Source of the DNA: Halomonas sp. 328
GTDB taxonomy: Bacteria; Pseudomonadota; Gammaproteobacteria; Pseudomonadales; Halomonadaceae
Direction of reading: 5' to 3'
Length of the DNA: 64,000 bases
NCBI RefSeq assembly: GCF_015645095.1
Contig: NZ_JADOTW010000001.1
Span: 124,001-188,000, forward strand
Below the pieces are notes generated by a model. It saw only the letters and a list, made by a program, of their open reading frames with translations, had not been told where the DNA came from and searched no databases. Shown in pieces: positions 9,477 through 20,847 of this stretch; the stretch's first letter is position 1; every line of letters starts with the position of its first letter. The translations under genes were made by a program, and so were the position numbers.

Positions 9477-10940
9477 TCACATCAGCACGATATCGTACTG
9501 CTCCTGGGAGTAGTGGCTCTCCACCTGGAAGCGGATGGTCTTGCCGATAAAGGCCTCCAGGTCCGCCACCGCCGCCGACTCTTCGTCGAGCAGGCGATCC
9601 ACCACCGCCTGGGAAGCCAGCACCGTATAGGTCTCCGGCGCATAGGCACGCTCCTCGCGGAGGATCTCGCGGAAGATCTCGTAACAGACGGTCTCCGGGG
9701 TCTTCAGGGTGCCGCGCCCCCCACACGTCGGACAGGCCTCGCAGAGGGTCTGCTCCAGGCTCTCCCGGGTGCGCTTGCGGGTCAGCTGCACCAGGCCCAG
9801 CTCGGTGACCCCGGTGCACTTGGTCTTGGCGTGATCTCGCTCGAGGGCCTTCTCCAGCACCCGCAGCACCTGGCGTTGGTGCTCGGCATCCTCCATATCG
9901 ATGAAATCGATGATGATGATACCGCCCAGGTTGCGCAGCCGCAGCTGACGGGCGATGGCGGTGGCCGCCTCCAGGTTGGTCTTGAAGATGGTCTCCTCGA
10001 GGTTGCGATGGCCCACATAGCCGCCGGTGTTGACGTCGATGGTGGTCATCGCCTCGGTGGGGTCGATCACCAGGTAACCGCCGGACTTGAGCTGCACCTT
10101 GCGCCCCAGGGCCTTGTGGATCTCGTCCTCGACGCTGTAGAGGTCGAAGATGGGCCGCTCGCCGGGGTAGTACTCGAGTCGCTCCACCGCGTCGGGCATG
10201 AACTCCTCGGCGAACTCCCGGAGCTTGACGTAGTTCTCCCGGGAGTCGATGCGCACCTTCTCGATCTCGTCACGCATCTGGTCACGCAGGGTGCGGATGA
10301 ACAGCGGCAGGTCGTCGTAGAGGACGCTGGGCACGCCGGCGGTCACCTTGCGCTCGCTGACCCGGCGCCATAGCCGCAGCAGGAAGTGCATGTCGGAGAA
10401 GAGCTCCTCCCGGGTCACCCCCTCGGCGGCGGTACGGATAATGAAACCGCCCTCCACCTCCAGCTCCTGTTCCGCCTGACAGGCCTCCACCAGCTGGCGC
10501 AGGCGCTCCCGCTCGCCCTCGTCCTCGATGCGCTGGGAAACGCCGTTGTGGGGGGCATCCGGCATATAGACCAGGTAGCGGGAGGGTACCGAGAGATGGG
10601 TAGTGAGCCGCGCCCCCTTGGTGCCGATGGGGTCCTTGGTGACCTGCACCACCAGCGACTGGCCCTCGTGGAGTAGCTGGCTGATGGTGGCCTGCTCCGC
10701 GGCGGGGGTATGAGCCGCCATCACCTCGTGAGCATGGATAAAGGCGGCCCGCTCCAGGCCGATATCGACGAAGGCCGCCTGCATGCCCGGCAGCACCCTG
10801 ACCACCTTGCCCTTGTAGATATTGCCGACGATGCCCCGCCGCCGGGAGCGTTCGATAAAGGCTTCCTGAAGCACGCCGTTCTCGACCACCGCTACGCGGG
10901 TCTCCATGGGCGTCAGGTTGATCAGTACTTCACCACTCAT
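9477..10940 (-). CDS. rng: Ribonuclease G
   Basis: 487 residues (E. coli RNase G 489). RNase G is an endoribonuclease of the RNase E family that trims the 5' end of 16S rRNA and cleaves A/U-rich single strands. The S1-like domain occupies about residues 38-120 (NIYKGKVVRVLPGMQAAFVD), the 5' sensor and DNase I-like catalytic core follow, with catalytic acids in TIDVNTGGYVG and IIIIDFIDME, and the Zn-link-like motif CPTCGGRGT is near residue 405. The C-terminal scaffold of RNase E is absent, separating it from rne. It lies in the maf-rng-yhdP order with a 74-bp gap to yhdP. Confidence 0.96.
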   Translation of the reverse strand: MSGEVLINLTPMETRVAVVENGVLQEAFIERSRRRGIVGNIYKGKVVRVLPGMQAAFVDIGLERAAFIHAHEVMAAHTPAAEQATISQLLHEGQSLVVQVTKDPIGTKGARLTTHLSVPSRYLVYMPDAPHNGVSQRIEDEGERERLRQLVEACQAEQELEVEGGFIIRTAAEGVTREELFSDMHFLLRLWRRVSERKVTAGVPSVLYDDLPLFIRTLRDQMRDEIEKVRIDSRENYVKLREFAEEFMPDAVERLEYYPGERPIFDLYSVEDEIHKALGRKVQLKSGGYLVIDPTEAMTTIDVNTGGYVGHRNLEETIFKTNLEAATAIARQLRLRNLGGIIIIDFIDMEDAEHQRQVLRVLEKALERDHAKTKCTGVTELGLVQLTRKRTRESLEQTLCEACPTCGGRGTLKTPETVCYEIFREILREERAYAPETYTVLASQAVVDRLLDEESAAVADLEAFIGKTIRFQVESHYSQEQYDIVLM

Positions 10941-10970
10941 GCGGGATTCCTTGTCATTGGCATGTCGGCA

Positions 10971-11564
10971 TTATGCCATAGGGGGCAAGCCCCCCGACCA
11001 CAGAGGGAGGCCCTGGCGACGCAGCAGCTCGGCACTCTCATGCAGCGGCAGCCCCACCACGGCGGAATAGCTGCCCTCCAGGCGAGTCACGAAGATCGAC
11101 GCCAGCCCCTGGACGGCATACCCCCCGGCCTTGTCGCCGGGCTCGCCGCTGGCCCAGTAGACCTCGGCTTCGGCGTTCGAGATCTCGCGCATCCATACGC
11201 GGGTGGTCACCGCGGCCTCCAGCAGGCCCGCCGGGCCAGTCACCGCCACGGCGGTGATCACCCGGTGCTCGCCACCGGACAGCGCCGCCAGCATGGCCAG
11301 GCCATCCGCCTTGTCCCGGGGCTTGCCGAGAATCCGCTCGCCCAGCACCACCACGGTATCGGCCCCCAGCGCCACCTGCCCGGGGGCGACCTCGGCGGCC
11401 AGGGCCTTCTCCCGGGCCAGGCGAGTCACGTAGGCGAGCGGGGCCTCGTCCGGATGGGGCGTTTCGTCGATATGCACCGGGCGCACCAGCGGCTCGACAC
11501 CGATGGTGGCCAGCAGCTCGCGGCGCCGCGGCGAGGCCGAGGCCAGGATCAGGGACAGGCTCAT
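10971..11564 (-). CDS. maf: Maf/YhdE nucleoside triphosphate pyrophosphatase
   Basis: 197 residues. Maf proteins hydrolyse dTTP, UTP and modified pyrimidine nucleotides to monophosphates, keeping non-canonical nucleotides out of nucleic acid. Signature sequences are [14 protein letters not shown] at the N-terminus, [16 protein letters not shown] in the middle, and [26 protein letters not shown] near the C-terminus. The location between mreD and rng equals that of E. coli yhdE, the dTTPase/UTPase subgroup, rather than yceF. Confidence 0.94.
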   Translation of the reverse strand: MSLSLILASASPRRRELLATIGVEPLVRPVHIDETPHPDEAPLAYVTRLAREKALAAEVAPGQVALGADTVVVLGERILGKPRDKADGLAMLAALSGGEHRVITAVAVTGPAGLLEAAVTTRVWMREISNAEAEVYWASGEPGDKAGGYAVQGLASIFVTRLEGSYSAVVGLPLHESAELLRRQGLPLWSGGLPPMA

Positions 11565-11577
11565 GGGGGACTCCGAC

Positions 11578-12066
11578 TCAGCCGAGGGCGAAGCGTCGCC
11601 GCAGCGCCTGGAGCATGGTGAAGAGCCAGGGCCACAGCAGGGCGCCGATCAGCGACGATAGCAGGAAAGCGAGATGAATGGAGAAGGGGCCGAACAGGGT
11701 GGTGAGCCACTGACGCACCAGTTGCACCAGCCCCAGTAGCACGAAGATCAGGATCGCCTGCTGCACCAGGGAGTAGGCGCGCATGCGCTGGTAGACCAGG
11801 GCGCAGAGGAAGGCCAGCAGCGAGAAGACCAGGGCATTCTGCCCCAGCGGTGCCCCCTCGATCAGGTCCAGCAGCAGGCCCAGCACGAAGCCGTGCAGCA
11901 CCCCCACCCGGTGGGGCGCCGCGATGCACCAGTAGACCAGCATCAGGCCCAGCCAGTCGGGGCGCCAGATCAGCCAGCCATCGGGCAGCGGCATCACCTG
12001 CAGGCACAGGGCCAGCAGCAGGCTGATCCAGACCAGTAACAGACCTCGGACTCCCAGGGCACCCAT
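11578..12066 (-). CDS. mreD: Rod-shape-determining membrane protein MreD
   Basis: 162 residues, the same length as E. coli MreD, with about five to six hydrophobic segments (for example [18 protein letters not shown] and [15 protein letters not shown]). It is an inner-membrane member of the elongasome with MreB, MreC, RodA and PBP2. The start was set at MGALGVRG because its ATG overlaps the mreC stop as TGATG; the frame stays open 17 codons further into mreC but that would be an unusual overlap. Confidence 0.92.
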   Translation of the reverse strand: MGALGVRGLLLVWISLLLALCLQVMPLPDGWLIWRPDWLGLMLVYWCIAAPHRVGVLHGFVLGLLLDLIEGAPLGQNALVFSLLAFLCALVYQRMRAYSLVQQAILIFVLLGLVQLVRQWLTTLFGPFSIHLAFLLSSLIGALLWPWLFTMLQALRRRFALG

Positions 12067-12965
12067 CAGCGTTGCAGCTCCTGTGGCGGTTCGACGACGG
12101 TAAAGGATTCGTCCCACAGCGCCTCGCCGGGCCGCGGCTCCGGCGGCGCTGGGGGAAACAGCAGCAGGAAGTGACGCGAGCGCTGCAGCTGGGCCGCGGG
12201 TTCGGCGATGACCCGGGCGAAGGGCTCGCCGGGATCGTGCTCCACCGAGACCACCCGCCCCACCGGATAGCCCTGGGGGAAACGCCCCGCCAGCCCCGAG
12301 GTGAGCAGCCGGTCGCCGACGCGGATATCGGCGGTGTCCGGCACATGCATCACGCTCAGGCGATCGTAGTGGCCGGTCCCCTGGACCACGAAACGCAGGC
12401 CGTTGCGGGTCACCTGGACCGGCAGGGCATGGCTGGCGTCATTGATCATCAGCACCCGACTGGAGTAGGCGGAGACCGCCGTGACCTGGCCCACCAGCCC
12501 CGAGGCATCCATCACCGGCTGGCCCACATAGGCGCCGTCGCGACGACCGCGGTCGATCACCATCTGATGGGTGAAGGGATCGGAATCCAGGGAGAGCAGC
12601 TCGGCGGTGATATAGGCCATCTCATCGCGCCGCGCCGCCTGCAGCAGCTCGCGCAGGCGCACGTTCTCGGCGGTCAGGTGGGCCATCTGCTGGGCACGCT
12701 GGGACAGGGTCAGCAACTGCTCGCGCAGGCGCCGATTCTCTTCCACCAGGGCACGCTGGTCGGAGAGCGCCAGGGCACCCCAGGTGAGCACGTCGCTGGG
12801 CAGGCTGACCATCCACTGGATGGGCGCCACCACGGTGGTCAACTGGGCGCGCACCTCGTCCATGCGCGTGAAACGGTGTTCCGCGAACATCAGGCCGAAG
12901 GCGGCTATCGCACACAGCAACATGCGATAGCCGGGCACCGCACCGTGCGAGAACAACGGTTTGAT
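12066..12965 (-). CDS. mreC: Rod-shape-determining protein MreC, apparent AUC start
   Basis: 299 residues. MreC is a bitopic periplasmic protein that links MreB to the peptidoglycan synthases. It has an N-terminal membrane segment (RMLLCAIAAFGLMFA), a coiled coil near residues 60-105 (LVEENRRLREQLLTLSQRA) and the MreC beta-barrel pair (GQVTAVSAYSSRVLMIND). Homologues begin MKPLF or MKPIF; here the equivalent codons are ATC AAA CCG TTG TTC, and GGGGAGA sits six bases before the ATC. There is no ATG or GTG nearby. The only common alternative is a TTG at 12996-12998, two bases after the mreB stop and without a ribosome site, which would add eleven residues. Confidence 0.9.
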   Translation of the reverse strand: MKPLFSHGAVPGYRMLLCAIAAFGLMFAEHRFTRMDEVRAQLTTVVAPIQWMVSLPSDVLTWGALALSDQRALVEENRRLREQLLTLSQRAQQMAHLTAENVRLRELLQAARRDEMAYITAELLSLDSDPFTHQMVIDRGRRDGAYVGQPVMDASGLVGQVTAVSAYSSRVLMINDASHALPVQVTRNGLRFVVQGTGHYDRLSVMHVPDTADIRVGDRLLTSGLAGRFPQGYPVGRVVSVEHDPGEPFARVIAEPAAQLQRSRHFLLLFPPAPPEPRPGEALWDESFTVVEPPQELQR

Positions 12966-12999
12966 AGGCGTTCTCCCCGAAGTCAGCCCGGCCCGCAAA

Positions 13000-14239
<1,240 letters not shown>

Positions 14240-14527
14240 ATGGCGCTTGAACAGACCCATGTGCGGCGCGCGGCGCATCTGGCTCGCCTGGCACTGGATG
14301 ACGCGGACGCCGACCGCTACCTGGACGACCTGAGCAATATCCTGGCGATGGTCGACCAGCTCCAGGGCATCGACACCACCGGAGTCGCCCCCCTGGCCCA
14401 CCCCCTGGACGCCACCCAGCGGCTGCGCGCCGATGAGGTCACCGAGGCCGATCAGCGCGAGACCTTCCAGCGCTGCGCCCCGGCGGTGGAGAACGGCCTC
14501 TACCTGGTGCCCCGCGTGGTCGAGTGA
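14240..14527 (+). CDS. gatC: Asp/Glu-tRNA amidotransferase subunit C
   Basis: 95 residues, the family norm. GatC is the small clamp subunit that wraps GatA and contacts GatB in the amidotransferase that converts Asp-tRNA(Asn) or Glu-tRNA(Gln) to the amidated form. Recognised by [20 protein letters not shown], the [20 protein letters not shown] segment and the C-terminal [15 protein letters not shown]. First gene of gatCAB; its stop lies 44 bases before the gatA start. Confidence 0.97.
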   Translation: MALEQTHVRRAAHLARLALDDADADRYLDDLSNILAMVDQLQGIDTTGVAPLAHPLDATQRLRADEVTEADQRETFQRCAPAVENGLYLVPRVVE

Positions 14528-14571
14528 TCGCGCCCGACGTTACCCTGTCCCGACCCGGAGACACCCATCCG

Positions 14572-16032
14572 ATGCATGACAAGACCCTCCGCGAACTGGC
14601 CGCCTCCCTGGAGGCCGGCGAGTTCTCAAGCCGCGAGCTGACCCAGACGCTGCTCGGGCGCATCGATCGCCTCGATGGCGAGCTCAACAGCTTTATCAGC
14701 ATCACCGCCGAGCAGGCGCTGGCCGCCGCCGATGCCGCCGATGCCGCCCGCGCCAAGGGGAAGGCGGGACCGCTCACCGGCCTGCCCCTGGCGCTGAAGG
14801 ACATCTTCTGTACCCGGGGCGTCAAGACCTCCTGCGGCTCGAAGATGCTCGATAACTTCGAGGCCCCCTACGACGCCACCCTGGTGGAGAAGCTCCAGGC
14901 CGCCGGCACCGTGAGCCTCGGCAAGACCAACATGGACGAGTTCGCCATGGGCTCGTCGAATGAGAACAGCTTCTACGGCCCGGTGAAGAACCCCTGGGAC
15001 CTCGCCGCCGTGCCCGGCGGCTCCTCCGGCGGCAGCGCCGCCGCGGTGGCCGCGGGCCTGGTGCCGGCGGCGCTGGGCACCGATACCGGCGGCTCGATCC
15101 GCCAGCCGGCGGCCTTCTGCGGCATCACCGGCCTGAAGCCTACCTATGGCCGGGTCTCTCGCTACGGCATGATCGCCTACGCCTCGAGCCTCGACCAGGC
15201 CGGCCCCATGGCCCGCACCGCGGAGGACTGCGCCCTGCTGCTGGGCGCCATCGCCGGTCACGACGTGCGCGACTCCACCAGCGTGGCCCGCGGCGTGCCG
15301 GACTACACCGCTACCCTCAACGACTCCCTGTCGGGGCTGAAGATCGGCCTGCCCAGGGAGTACTTCGGCGAGGGCCTCGACCCGGCGGTGGCCGAAGCGG
15401 TCCAGGCGGCCATCCGGGTCTACGAGTCCCTGGGCGCCACGGTGCGCGAGGTGAGCCTGCCCCACACTCACCTGGCGATCCCCGCCTACTACGTCATCGC
15501 CCCGGCGGAGGCCTCCTCCAACCTGTCGCGCTTCGACGGCGTGCGCTTCGGCCACCGCTGCGACGACCCCAAGGACCTGATCGACCTCTACAAGCGCTCC
15601 CGGGCCGAGGGCTTCGGCGAGGAGGTCAAGCGGCGCATCCTGATCGGCACCCACACCCTCTCCGAGGGCTTCTTCGACGCCTACTACACCAAGGCCCAGC
15701 AGGTGCGCCGGCTGATCCGTCAGGACTTCCTCGACGCCTTCGAGGAAGTCGACGTGCTGATGGGCCCGGCCTCCCCCACCCCGGCCTTCGACCTGGGCGC
15801 CAACAAGGACCCGGTCTCCATGTACCTGCAGGACATCTACACCATCGCCATCAACCTGGCGGGCATCCCCGGCATCAGCGTACCGGCGGGCTTCGTCGGC
15901 AAACGCCCCGTCGGCCTGCAGATCCTCGGCAGCCACTTCGCCGAGGCCCAGCTGCTCAACGTGGCCCACCAGTTCCAGCAGGCCAGCGACTGGCACCTGC
16001 GCCGCCCCGATTTCGCCAAGGAGACCGCATGA
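14572..16032 (+). CDS. gatA: Asp/Glu-tRNA amidotransferase subunit A
   Basis: 486 residues. GatA is the glutaminase subunit of the amidase-signature family that hydrolyses glutamine and channels ammonia to GatB. The Ser-cisSer-Lys triad is present: Lys76 (LALKDIF), Ser151 ([10 protein letters not shown]) and Ser175 ([10 protein letters not shown]), at the same spacing as in characterised GatA. The ATG at 14572 (MHDKTLREL) is preferred; an in-frame GTG at 14524 overlaps the gatC stop but adds a non-conserved extension. The stop overlaps the gatB start. Confidence 0.97.
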   Translation: MHDKTLRELAASLEAGEFSSRELTQTLLGRIDRLDGELNSFISITAEQALAAADAADAARAKGKAGPLTGLPLALKDIFCTRGVKTSCGSKMLDNFEAPYDATLVEKLQAAGTVSLGKTNMDEFAMGSSNENSFYGPVKNPWDLAAVPGGSSGGSAAAVAAGLVPAALGTDTGGSIRQPAAFCGITGLKPTYGRVSRYGMIAYASSLDQAGPMARTAEDCALLLGAIAGHDVRDSTSVARGVPDYTATLNDSLSGLKIGLPREYFGEGLDPAVAEAVQAAIRVYESLGATVREVSLPHTHLAIPAYYVIAPAEASSNLSRFDGVRFGHRCDDPKDLIDLYKRSRAEGFGEEVKRRILIGTHTLSEGFFDAYYTKAQQVRRLIRQDFLDAFEEVDVLMGPASPTPAFDLGANKDPVSMYLQDIYTIAINLAGIPGISVPAGFVGKRPVGLQILGSHFAEAQLLNVAHQFQQASDWHLRRPDFAKETA

Positions 16033-17498
16033 TGGAATGGGAGACCGTGATCGGCCTGGAGGTCCACGTTCAGCTGGCCACCAAGTCGAAGATCTTCTCC
16101 GGTGCCTCCACCGCCTTCGGCGCCGAGCCCAACACCCAGGCCTGCGCCGTGGATCTGGGCCTGCCCGGGGTGCTGCCGGTATTGAACGAGCAGGCGGTGG
16201 CCATGGCGGTGCAGTTCGGCCTGGCGATCCATGCCGAGATCCCCGAGGTCTCGGTGTTCGATCGCAAGAACTACTTCTATCCGGACCTGCCCAAGGGCTA
16301 CCAGACCAGCCAGATGTACCACCCCATCGTCGGCGCCGGCGAGGTGGAGATCACTCTCGACGATGGCAGCGCCAAGCGCATCCGGGTGCATCACGCCCAC
16401 CTGGAGGAGGACGCCGGCAAGTCGCTCCACGAGGACTTCCACGGCATGACCGGCATCGACCTCAATCGGGCCGGCACGCCGCTGCTGGAGATCGTCTCCG
16501 AGCCGGATATGCGCTCGGCGAAAGAGGCGGCGGCTTATCTGAAAGCCATTCACTCCATCGTCACCTATCTCGGCATCAGTGACGGCAATATGGCCGAGGG
16601 CTCGATGCGTTGCGACGTCAACGTCTCGGTGCGTCCCAAGGGCCAGGCGGAGTTCGGCACCCGCGCCGAGATCAAGAACGTCAACTCCTTCCGCTTCGTG
16701 GAGCGAGCCATCGCCTTTGAAGTGGAGCGCCAGATCGAGCTGATCGAGGATGGCGGCCGGGTGGTCCAGGAGACCCGCCTCTACGACCCGGAGCGGGACG
16801 AGACCCGTGGCATGCGCACCAAGGAAGAGGCCAACGACTACCGTTACTTCCCCTGCCCGGACCTGCTGCCGGTGGTGCTCGACCAGGCCTACGTCGATCA
16901 CCTGCGCGACAACCTGCCGGAGCTGCCCGACGAGAAACGGGCACGCTTCCAGGAAGCGCTCGGCCTCTCCGCCTACGATGCCGGGGTGCTCTCGGCGAGT
17001 CGCGCCATGGCCGACTACTTCGAGGCGGTCAAGGACGCCTGCGGTGACGCCAAGCAGGCCGCCAACTGGGTGATGGGTGAGCTTTCCGGCGCCTTGAACC
17101 GGGAAGGCCTGGTCATCGAGGACAGCCCGGTCTCCGCCGCCCAGCTGGGCCGGCTGATCGCCCGGGTGCTCGACGACACCATCAACGGCAAGGCCGCCAA
17201 GCAGGTCTTCCAGGCCCTGTGGAACGGCGAAGGCGGGGGCGATGCAAATGCCGCCGATGCCATTATCGAGGCCAAGGGCCTCAAGCAGGTCACCGACAGC
17301 GGCGCCATCGAGGCGATGATCGACCAGGTCATCGCCGACAGTCCCGCCCAGGTGGCCCAGTATCGCGACGCCGAGCCGGACAAGCGCGGCAAGATGATCG
17401 GCTACTTCGTCGGCCAGGTGATGAAGGCTTCCCGGGGCACCGCCAACCCCCAGCAGGTCAACGCCCTGCTCAAGGAAAAGCTCGACGCCCTGTGCTGA
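16029..17498 (+). CDS. gatB: Asp/Glu-tRNA amidotransferase subunit B
   Basis: 489 residues. GatB carries the kinase-like catalytic cradle that activates the tRNA-bound Asp/Glu with ATP and a C-terminal YqeY-like tail that grips tRNA. Blocks: [53 protein letters not shown], and the tail LKEKLDAL. Either of two consecutive ATG codons (16029 or 16032) could start it; the first gives an ATGA overlap with gatA, and AAGGAG is correctly placed for both. Confidence 0.97.
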   Translation: MMEWETVIGLEVHVQLATKSKIFSGASTAFGAEPNTQACAVDLGLPGVLPVLNEQAVAMAVQFGLAIHAEIPEVSVFDRKNYFYPDLPKGYQTSQMYHPIVGAGEVEITLDDGSAKRIRVHHAHLEEDAGKSLHEDFHGMTGIDLNRAGTPLLEIVSEPDMRSAKEAAAYLKAIHSIVTYLGISDGNMAEGSMRCDVNVSVRPKGQAEFGTRAEIKNVNSFRFVERAIAFEVERQIELIEDGGRVVQETRLYDPERDETRGMRTKEEANDYRYFPCPDLLPVVLDQAYVDHLRDNLPELPDEKRARFQEALGLSAYDAGVLSASRAMADYFEAVKDACGDAKQAANWVMGELSGALNREGLVIEDSPVSAAQLGRLIARVLDDTINGKAAKQVFQALWNGEGGGDANAADAIIEAKGLKQVTDSGAIEAMIDQVIADSPAQVAQYRDAEPDKRGKMIGYFVGQVMKASRGTANPQQVNALLKEKLDALC

Positions 17499-17506
17499 GC
17501 AGCGGA

Positions 17507-17527
17507 GGCGGGCCGCCACGGCCCGCC
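17507..17527 (+). terminator. Hairpin after gatB
   Basis: 8-bp stem GGCGGGCC/GGCCCGCC with a 5-nt loop begins nine bases past the gatB stop and is followed by CCTTCGATTT, a weak T-rich stretch. It probably ends the gatCAB transcript before the next gene. Confidence 0.55.
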
Positions 17528-17550
17528 CCTTCGATTTCAGAGGACGACCC

Positions 17551-18102
17551 ATGGCAGACGATGTCGGCGCGCGACTGCGCGCCCTGCGCAACCTCAGGGG
17601 CATCTCCCAGCGCGAGCTGGCCAAGCGCTGCGGGGTCACCCACTCCAGCCTGTCGCTGATCGAGCAAGGCAAGGTGAGCCCCTCGGTCAGCTCCCTGAAG
17701 AAGATCCTCGACGCCATTCCCATCGGCGTCGGCGACTTCTTCACCATGGACCTGGAGAGCCGCGACCAGGTCTTCTACTCCGCCGACGAGCTGGCCGACA
17801 TGGGCAGCGGTGAGGTGGTCTTCAAGCTGGTGGGCGCCAACCGCGAGGCCCGGGCGCTCTCCTTCATGATCGAGACCTACCCACCGGGCACCGATACCGG
17901 CCGCGAGATGATCGCCCACCAGGGCGAGGAAGCCGGGGTAGTGCTGGAGGGCGAGATCGAGATCACGGTGGGCGCCGAGACCCGGGTACTGGGTCCCGGC
18001 GAGGCCTACTACTTCGATACCAATGTGCCCCACCGCTTCCGCAACGCCGGCAAGAGCGCCTGCCGCCTGGTCAGCTGCTGCACCCCCGCCAAGGCGTTCT
18101 AG
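17551..18102 (+). CDS. puuR: PuuR-like XRE-cupin transcriptional regulator
   Basis: 183 residues, close to the 185 of E. coli PuuR. The N-terminal XRE helix-turn-helix (about residues 7-60: GISQRELAKRCGVTHSSLSL) is followed by a cupin_2 ligand pocket (about 108-178: HQGEEAGVVLEGEIEITVG and GEAYYFDTNVPHRF). PuuR represses putrescine-utilisation genes and is released by putrescine. The gene is separated from puuC only by the Gly-rich and tautomerase genes, and the puu genes begin 1.2 kb away, which supports the assignment. XRE-cupin proteins also control other amine and betaine pathways, so target specificity is inferred. Confidence 0.82.
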   Translation: MADDVGARLRALRNLRGISQRELAKRCGVTHSSLSLIEQGKVSPSVSSLKKILDAIPIGVGDFFTMDLESRDQVFYSADELADMGSGEVVFKLVGANREARALSFMIETYPPGTDTGREMIAHQGEEAGVVLEGEIEITVGAETRVLGPGEAYYFDTNVPHRFRNAGKSACRLVSCCTPAKAF

Positions 18103-18113
18103 CCTCTCTCCCC

Positions 18114-18132
18114 GCCCCGGCGCCGCCGGGGC
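18114..18132 (+). terminator. GC hairpin after puuR
   Basis: 7-bp stem GCCCCGG/CCGGGGC with a 5-nt loop eleven bases past the puuR stop, without a T-run. Possible transcript end. Confidence 0.45.
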
Positions 18133-18288
18133 GCCCGCCTCGTGCCGAATATTGACCGCGACATCGGGTCGCTCCATGCTTTCAGGAAGCCCGGGCGCAT
18201 AAATCGGGCAAAAGACGCAGACACGAACTCGAGGGGTTCTCTCTCGGCTGACGCCGAGACATCGATGACTCCCCCAAGAGGTACTCTT

Positions 18289-18771
18289 ATGCACACCCGA
18301 TGGCTATTGATCTCACTCCCCCTGCTGTTGACGCCTCTACTGGCCCACGCCCAGGACGAGGCGTCCCAGCCACCCAATGAAGTGATCGTCGAAGAGAGCG
18401 AACCCGCCGCCATCAACCCGGCCGTCGAGACCCTGGAGGGCCACCTGGCGAATGACACCATGCCCGAGGCGGCCGGCTTCGGCCTGGAGACCGCCCACGA
18501 GGCGGTCAGCCAGGGCGGCGTGGACGGCCAGGCCGTGTCCACCAGCGCCAGCGATGGCCGTAGCGGCAGCGGCGCCGCCCATGCCGGGGGTAGCGCCAGG
18601 GGCCATGCCGGCGGTGGTGCCGGCGGTGGTGGTGCCGGCGGCGGCGGCGGTGGTGCCGGCGGCGGCGGCGGTGGTGCCGGCGGCGGTGGTGCCGGCGGCG
18701 GTGGTGCCGGCGGTGGTGGTGCCGGCGGTGGTGGTGCCGGCGGTGGCGGTGGTGCCGGCGGCCGCAACTAA
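18289..18771 (+). CDS. Secreted glycine-rich repeat protein
   Basis: 160 residues, function not recognised. The start (MHTRWLLISLPLLL) has AGAGG eight bases upstream and opens a classical signal peptide, probably cleaved after LAHA before QDEAS. A charged, low-complexity middle follows, and the last third is almost pure Gly with regularly spaced Ala, in GGGGA-type units ending GRN. At DNA level (about 18605-18765) the units are 15-, 18- and 21-base variants of GGTGCCGGCGGTGGT, so unit number could change by slippage. A strong terminator follows. It could be a cell-surface or biofilm protein, but nothing in the sequence fixes its role. Confidence 0.75.
   Translation: MHTRWLLISLPLLLTPLLAHAQDEASQPPNEVIVEESEPAAINPAVETLEGHLANDTMPEAAGFGLETAHEAVSQGGVDGQAVSTSASDGRSGSGAAHAGGSARGHAGGGAGGGGAGGGGGGAGGGGGGAGGGGAGGGGAGGGGAGGGGAGGGGGAGGRN
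18605..18765 (+). repeat. Intragenic GGTGCCGGCGG tandem array
   Basis: Imperfect tandem repeats of a 15-base unit, with 18- and 21-base variants, encode the Gly/Ala tail of the secreted protein. All unit changes are multiples of three, so the frame survives expansion or contraction. Confidence 0.85.
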
Positions 18772-18791
18772 GCCGCCCAGCACAGCACGAG

Positions 18792-18824
18792 TGCCCGCCA
18801 CCCCAGGGTAGCGGGCATTTTATT
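18792..18824 (+). terminator. Rho-independent terminator after Gly-rich gene
   Basis: 7-bp stem TGCCCGC/GCGGGCA with a 12-nt loop followed directly by TTTTATT. Located 20 bases beyond the stop codon. Confidence 0.85.
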
Positions 18825-18843
18825 CGCTTATCCCCCGGTCGCT

Positions 18844-18875
18844 TTGACAGCCACCGAAGAAGCTGGAATCATATT
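18844..18875 (+). promoter_or_regulatory. Possible sigma-70 promoter for the tautomerase gene
   Basis: A perfect -35 TTGACA at 18844-18849 is followed, at a longer than ideal 19-20 bp, by TCATAT/CATATT. It lies between the upstream terminator and the tautomerase start; AAAGGA provides the ribosome site. Confidence 0.45.
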
Positions 18876-18908
18876 TGTGAAAACTATTTCCACAAAAGGA
18901 TTCCGAAC

Positions 18909-19124
18909 ATGCCCATCGTCAATATCCAGCTGATCGAAGGCCGCAGCGCCGCCCAGAAGGAGGCGCTGATCGAGAAGGTCACCGAGGCCTGCGTGGCGTC
19001 CATCGACTGCACCCCGGAGAGCGTGCGCATCCTGCTCTCCGATGTCGCCACCCAGCACTTCGGCGTGGCCGGGGAGTCGGTGGCCAAGCGCCGCGCCGCC
19101 AAGGAGACCAGCGGCGCCTCGTAG
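18909..19124 (+). CDS. 4-oxalocrotonate tautomerase family enzyme
   Basis: 71 residues, slightly longer than the usual 62. After removal of Met the catalytic Pro1 is exposed (PIVNIQLIEGRSAAQKEALI), the hallmark of 4-OT/DmpI enzymes that interconvert 2-hydroxymuconate and oxocrotonate forms or act on related enol/keto substrates. Arg11-equivalent residues (EGRSAAQK) are present. No aromatic meta-cleavage genes are nearby, so the physiological substrate is unknown. It has its own promoter-like sequence and is followed immediately by a REP-like palindrome. Confidence 0.88.
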   Translation: MPIVNIQLIEGRSAAQKEALIEKVTEACVASIDCTPESVRILLSDVATQHFGVAGESVAKRRAAKETSGAS

Positions 19125-19159
19125 GTCGGATAAGCGAGCCTATGGCGAGCTCATCCGAC
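19125..19159. repeat. REP-like palindrome GTCGGAT...ATCCGAC
   Basis: An imperfect 35-base dyad with arms GTCGGAT and ATCCGAC and inner AGC/GCT pairing, starting at the base after the tautomerase stop. It resembles enterobacterial REP sequences in arm sequence and position. Only one copy was noticed in the window. Confidence 0.6.
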
Positions 19160-19184
19160 GCCCTGTCACGAGGATCCCCCCACT

Positions 19185-19210
19185 TCGGGCCCGGCATTGA
19201 CCGGGCCCGA
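19185..19210 (+). terminator. Hairpin downstream of tautomerase gene
   Basis: Perfect 10-bp stem TCGGGCCCGG/CCGGGCCCGA with a 6-nt loop, followed by GGCGTTTC. Probably terminates plus-strand transcription before the converging puuC. Confidence 0.6.
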
Positions 19211-19236
19211 GGCGTTTCAGTGGATCACCACGCCAC

Positions 19237-19263
19237 AAAAAAGCCGGCCCCGTAGAGGCCGGC
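19237..19263 (-). terminator. Rho-independent terminator of the puuD-spuC-puuC operon
   Basis: Read on the minus strand, a 7-bp stem GCCGGCC/GGCCGGC with a 7-nt loop is followed by six T residues. It lies about 75 bases beyond the puuC stop. Confidence 0.85.
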
Positions 19264-19338
19264 AAACCGATAGCGGCAGACACCCGCCGATCAGTGCATC
19301 GCTCGCTTTTTCATCGCCCTCGAGAGCGGGCGGGACGC

Positions 19339-20843
<1,505 letters not shown>

Positions 20844-20847
<4 letters not shown>

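Noticed and set aside
18605-18765. Tandem array considered as a CRISPR
   Set aside because: Units are contiguous without unique spacers and encode an in-frame Gly/Ala tail.
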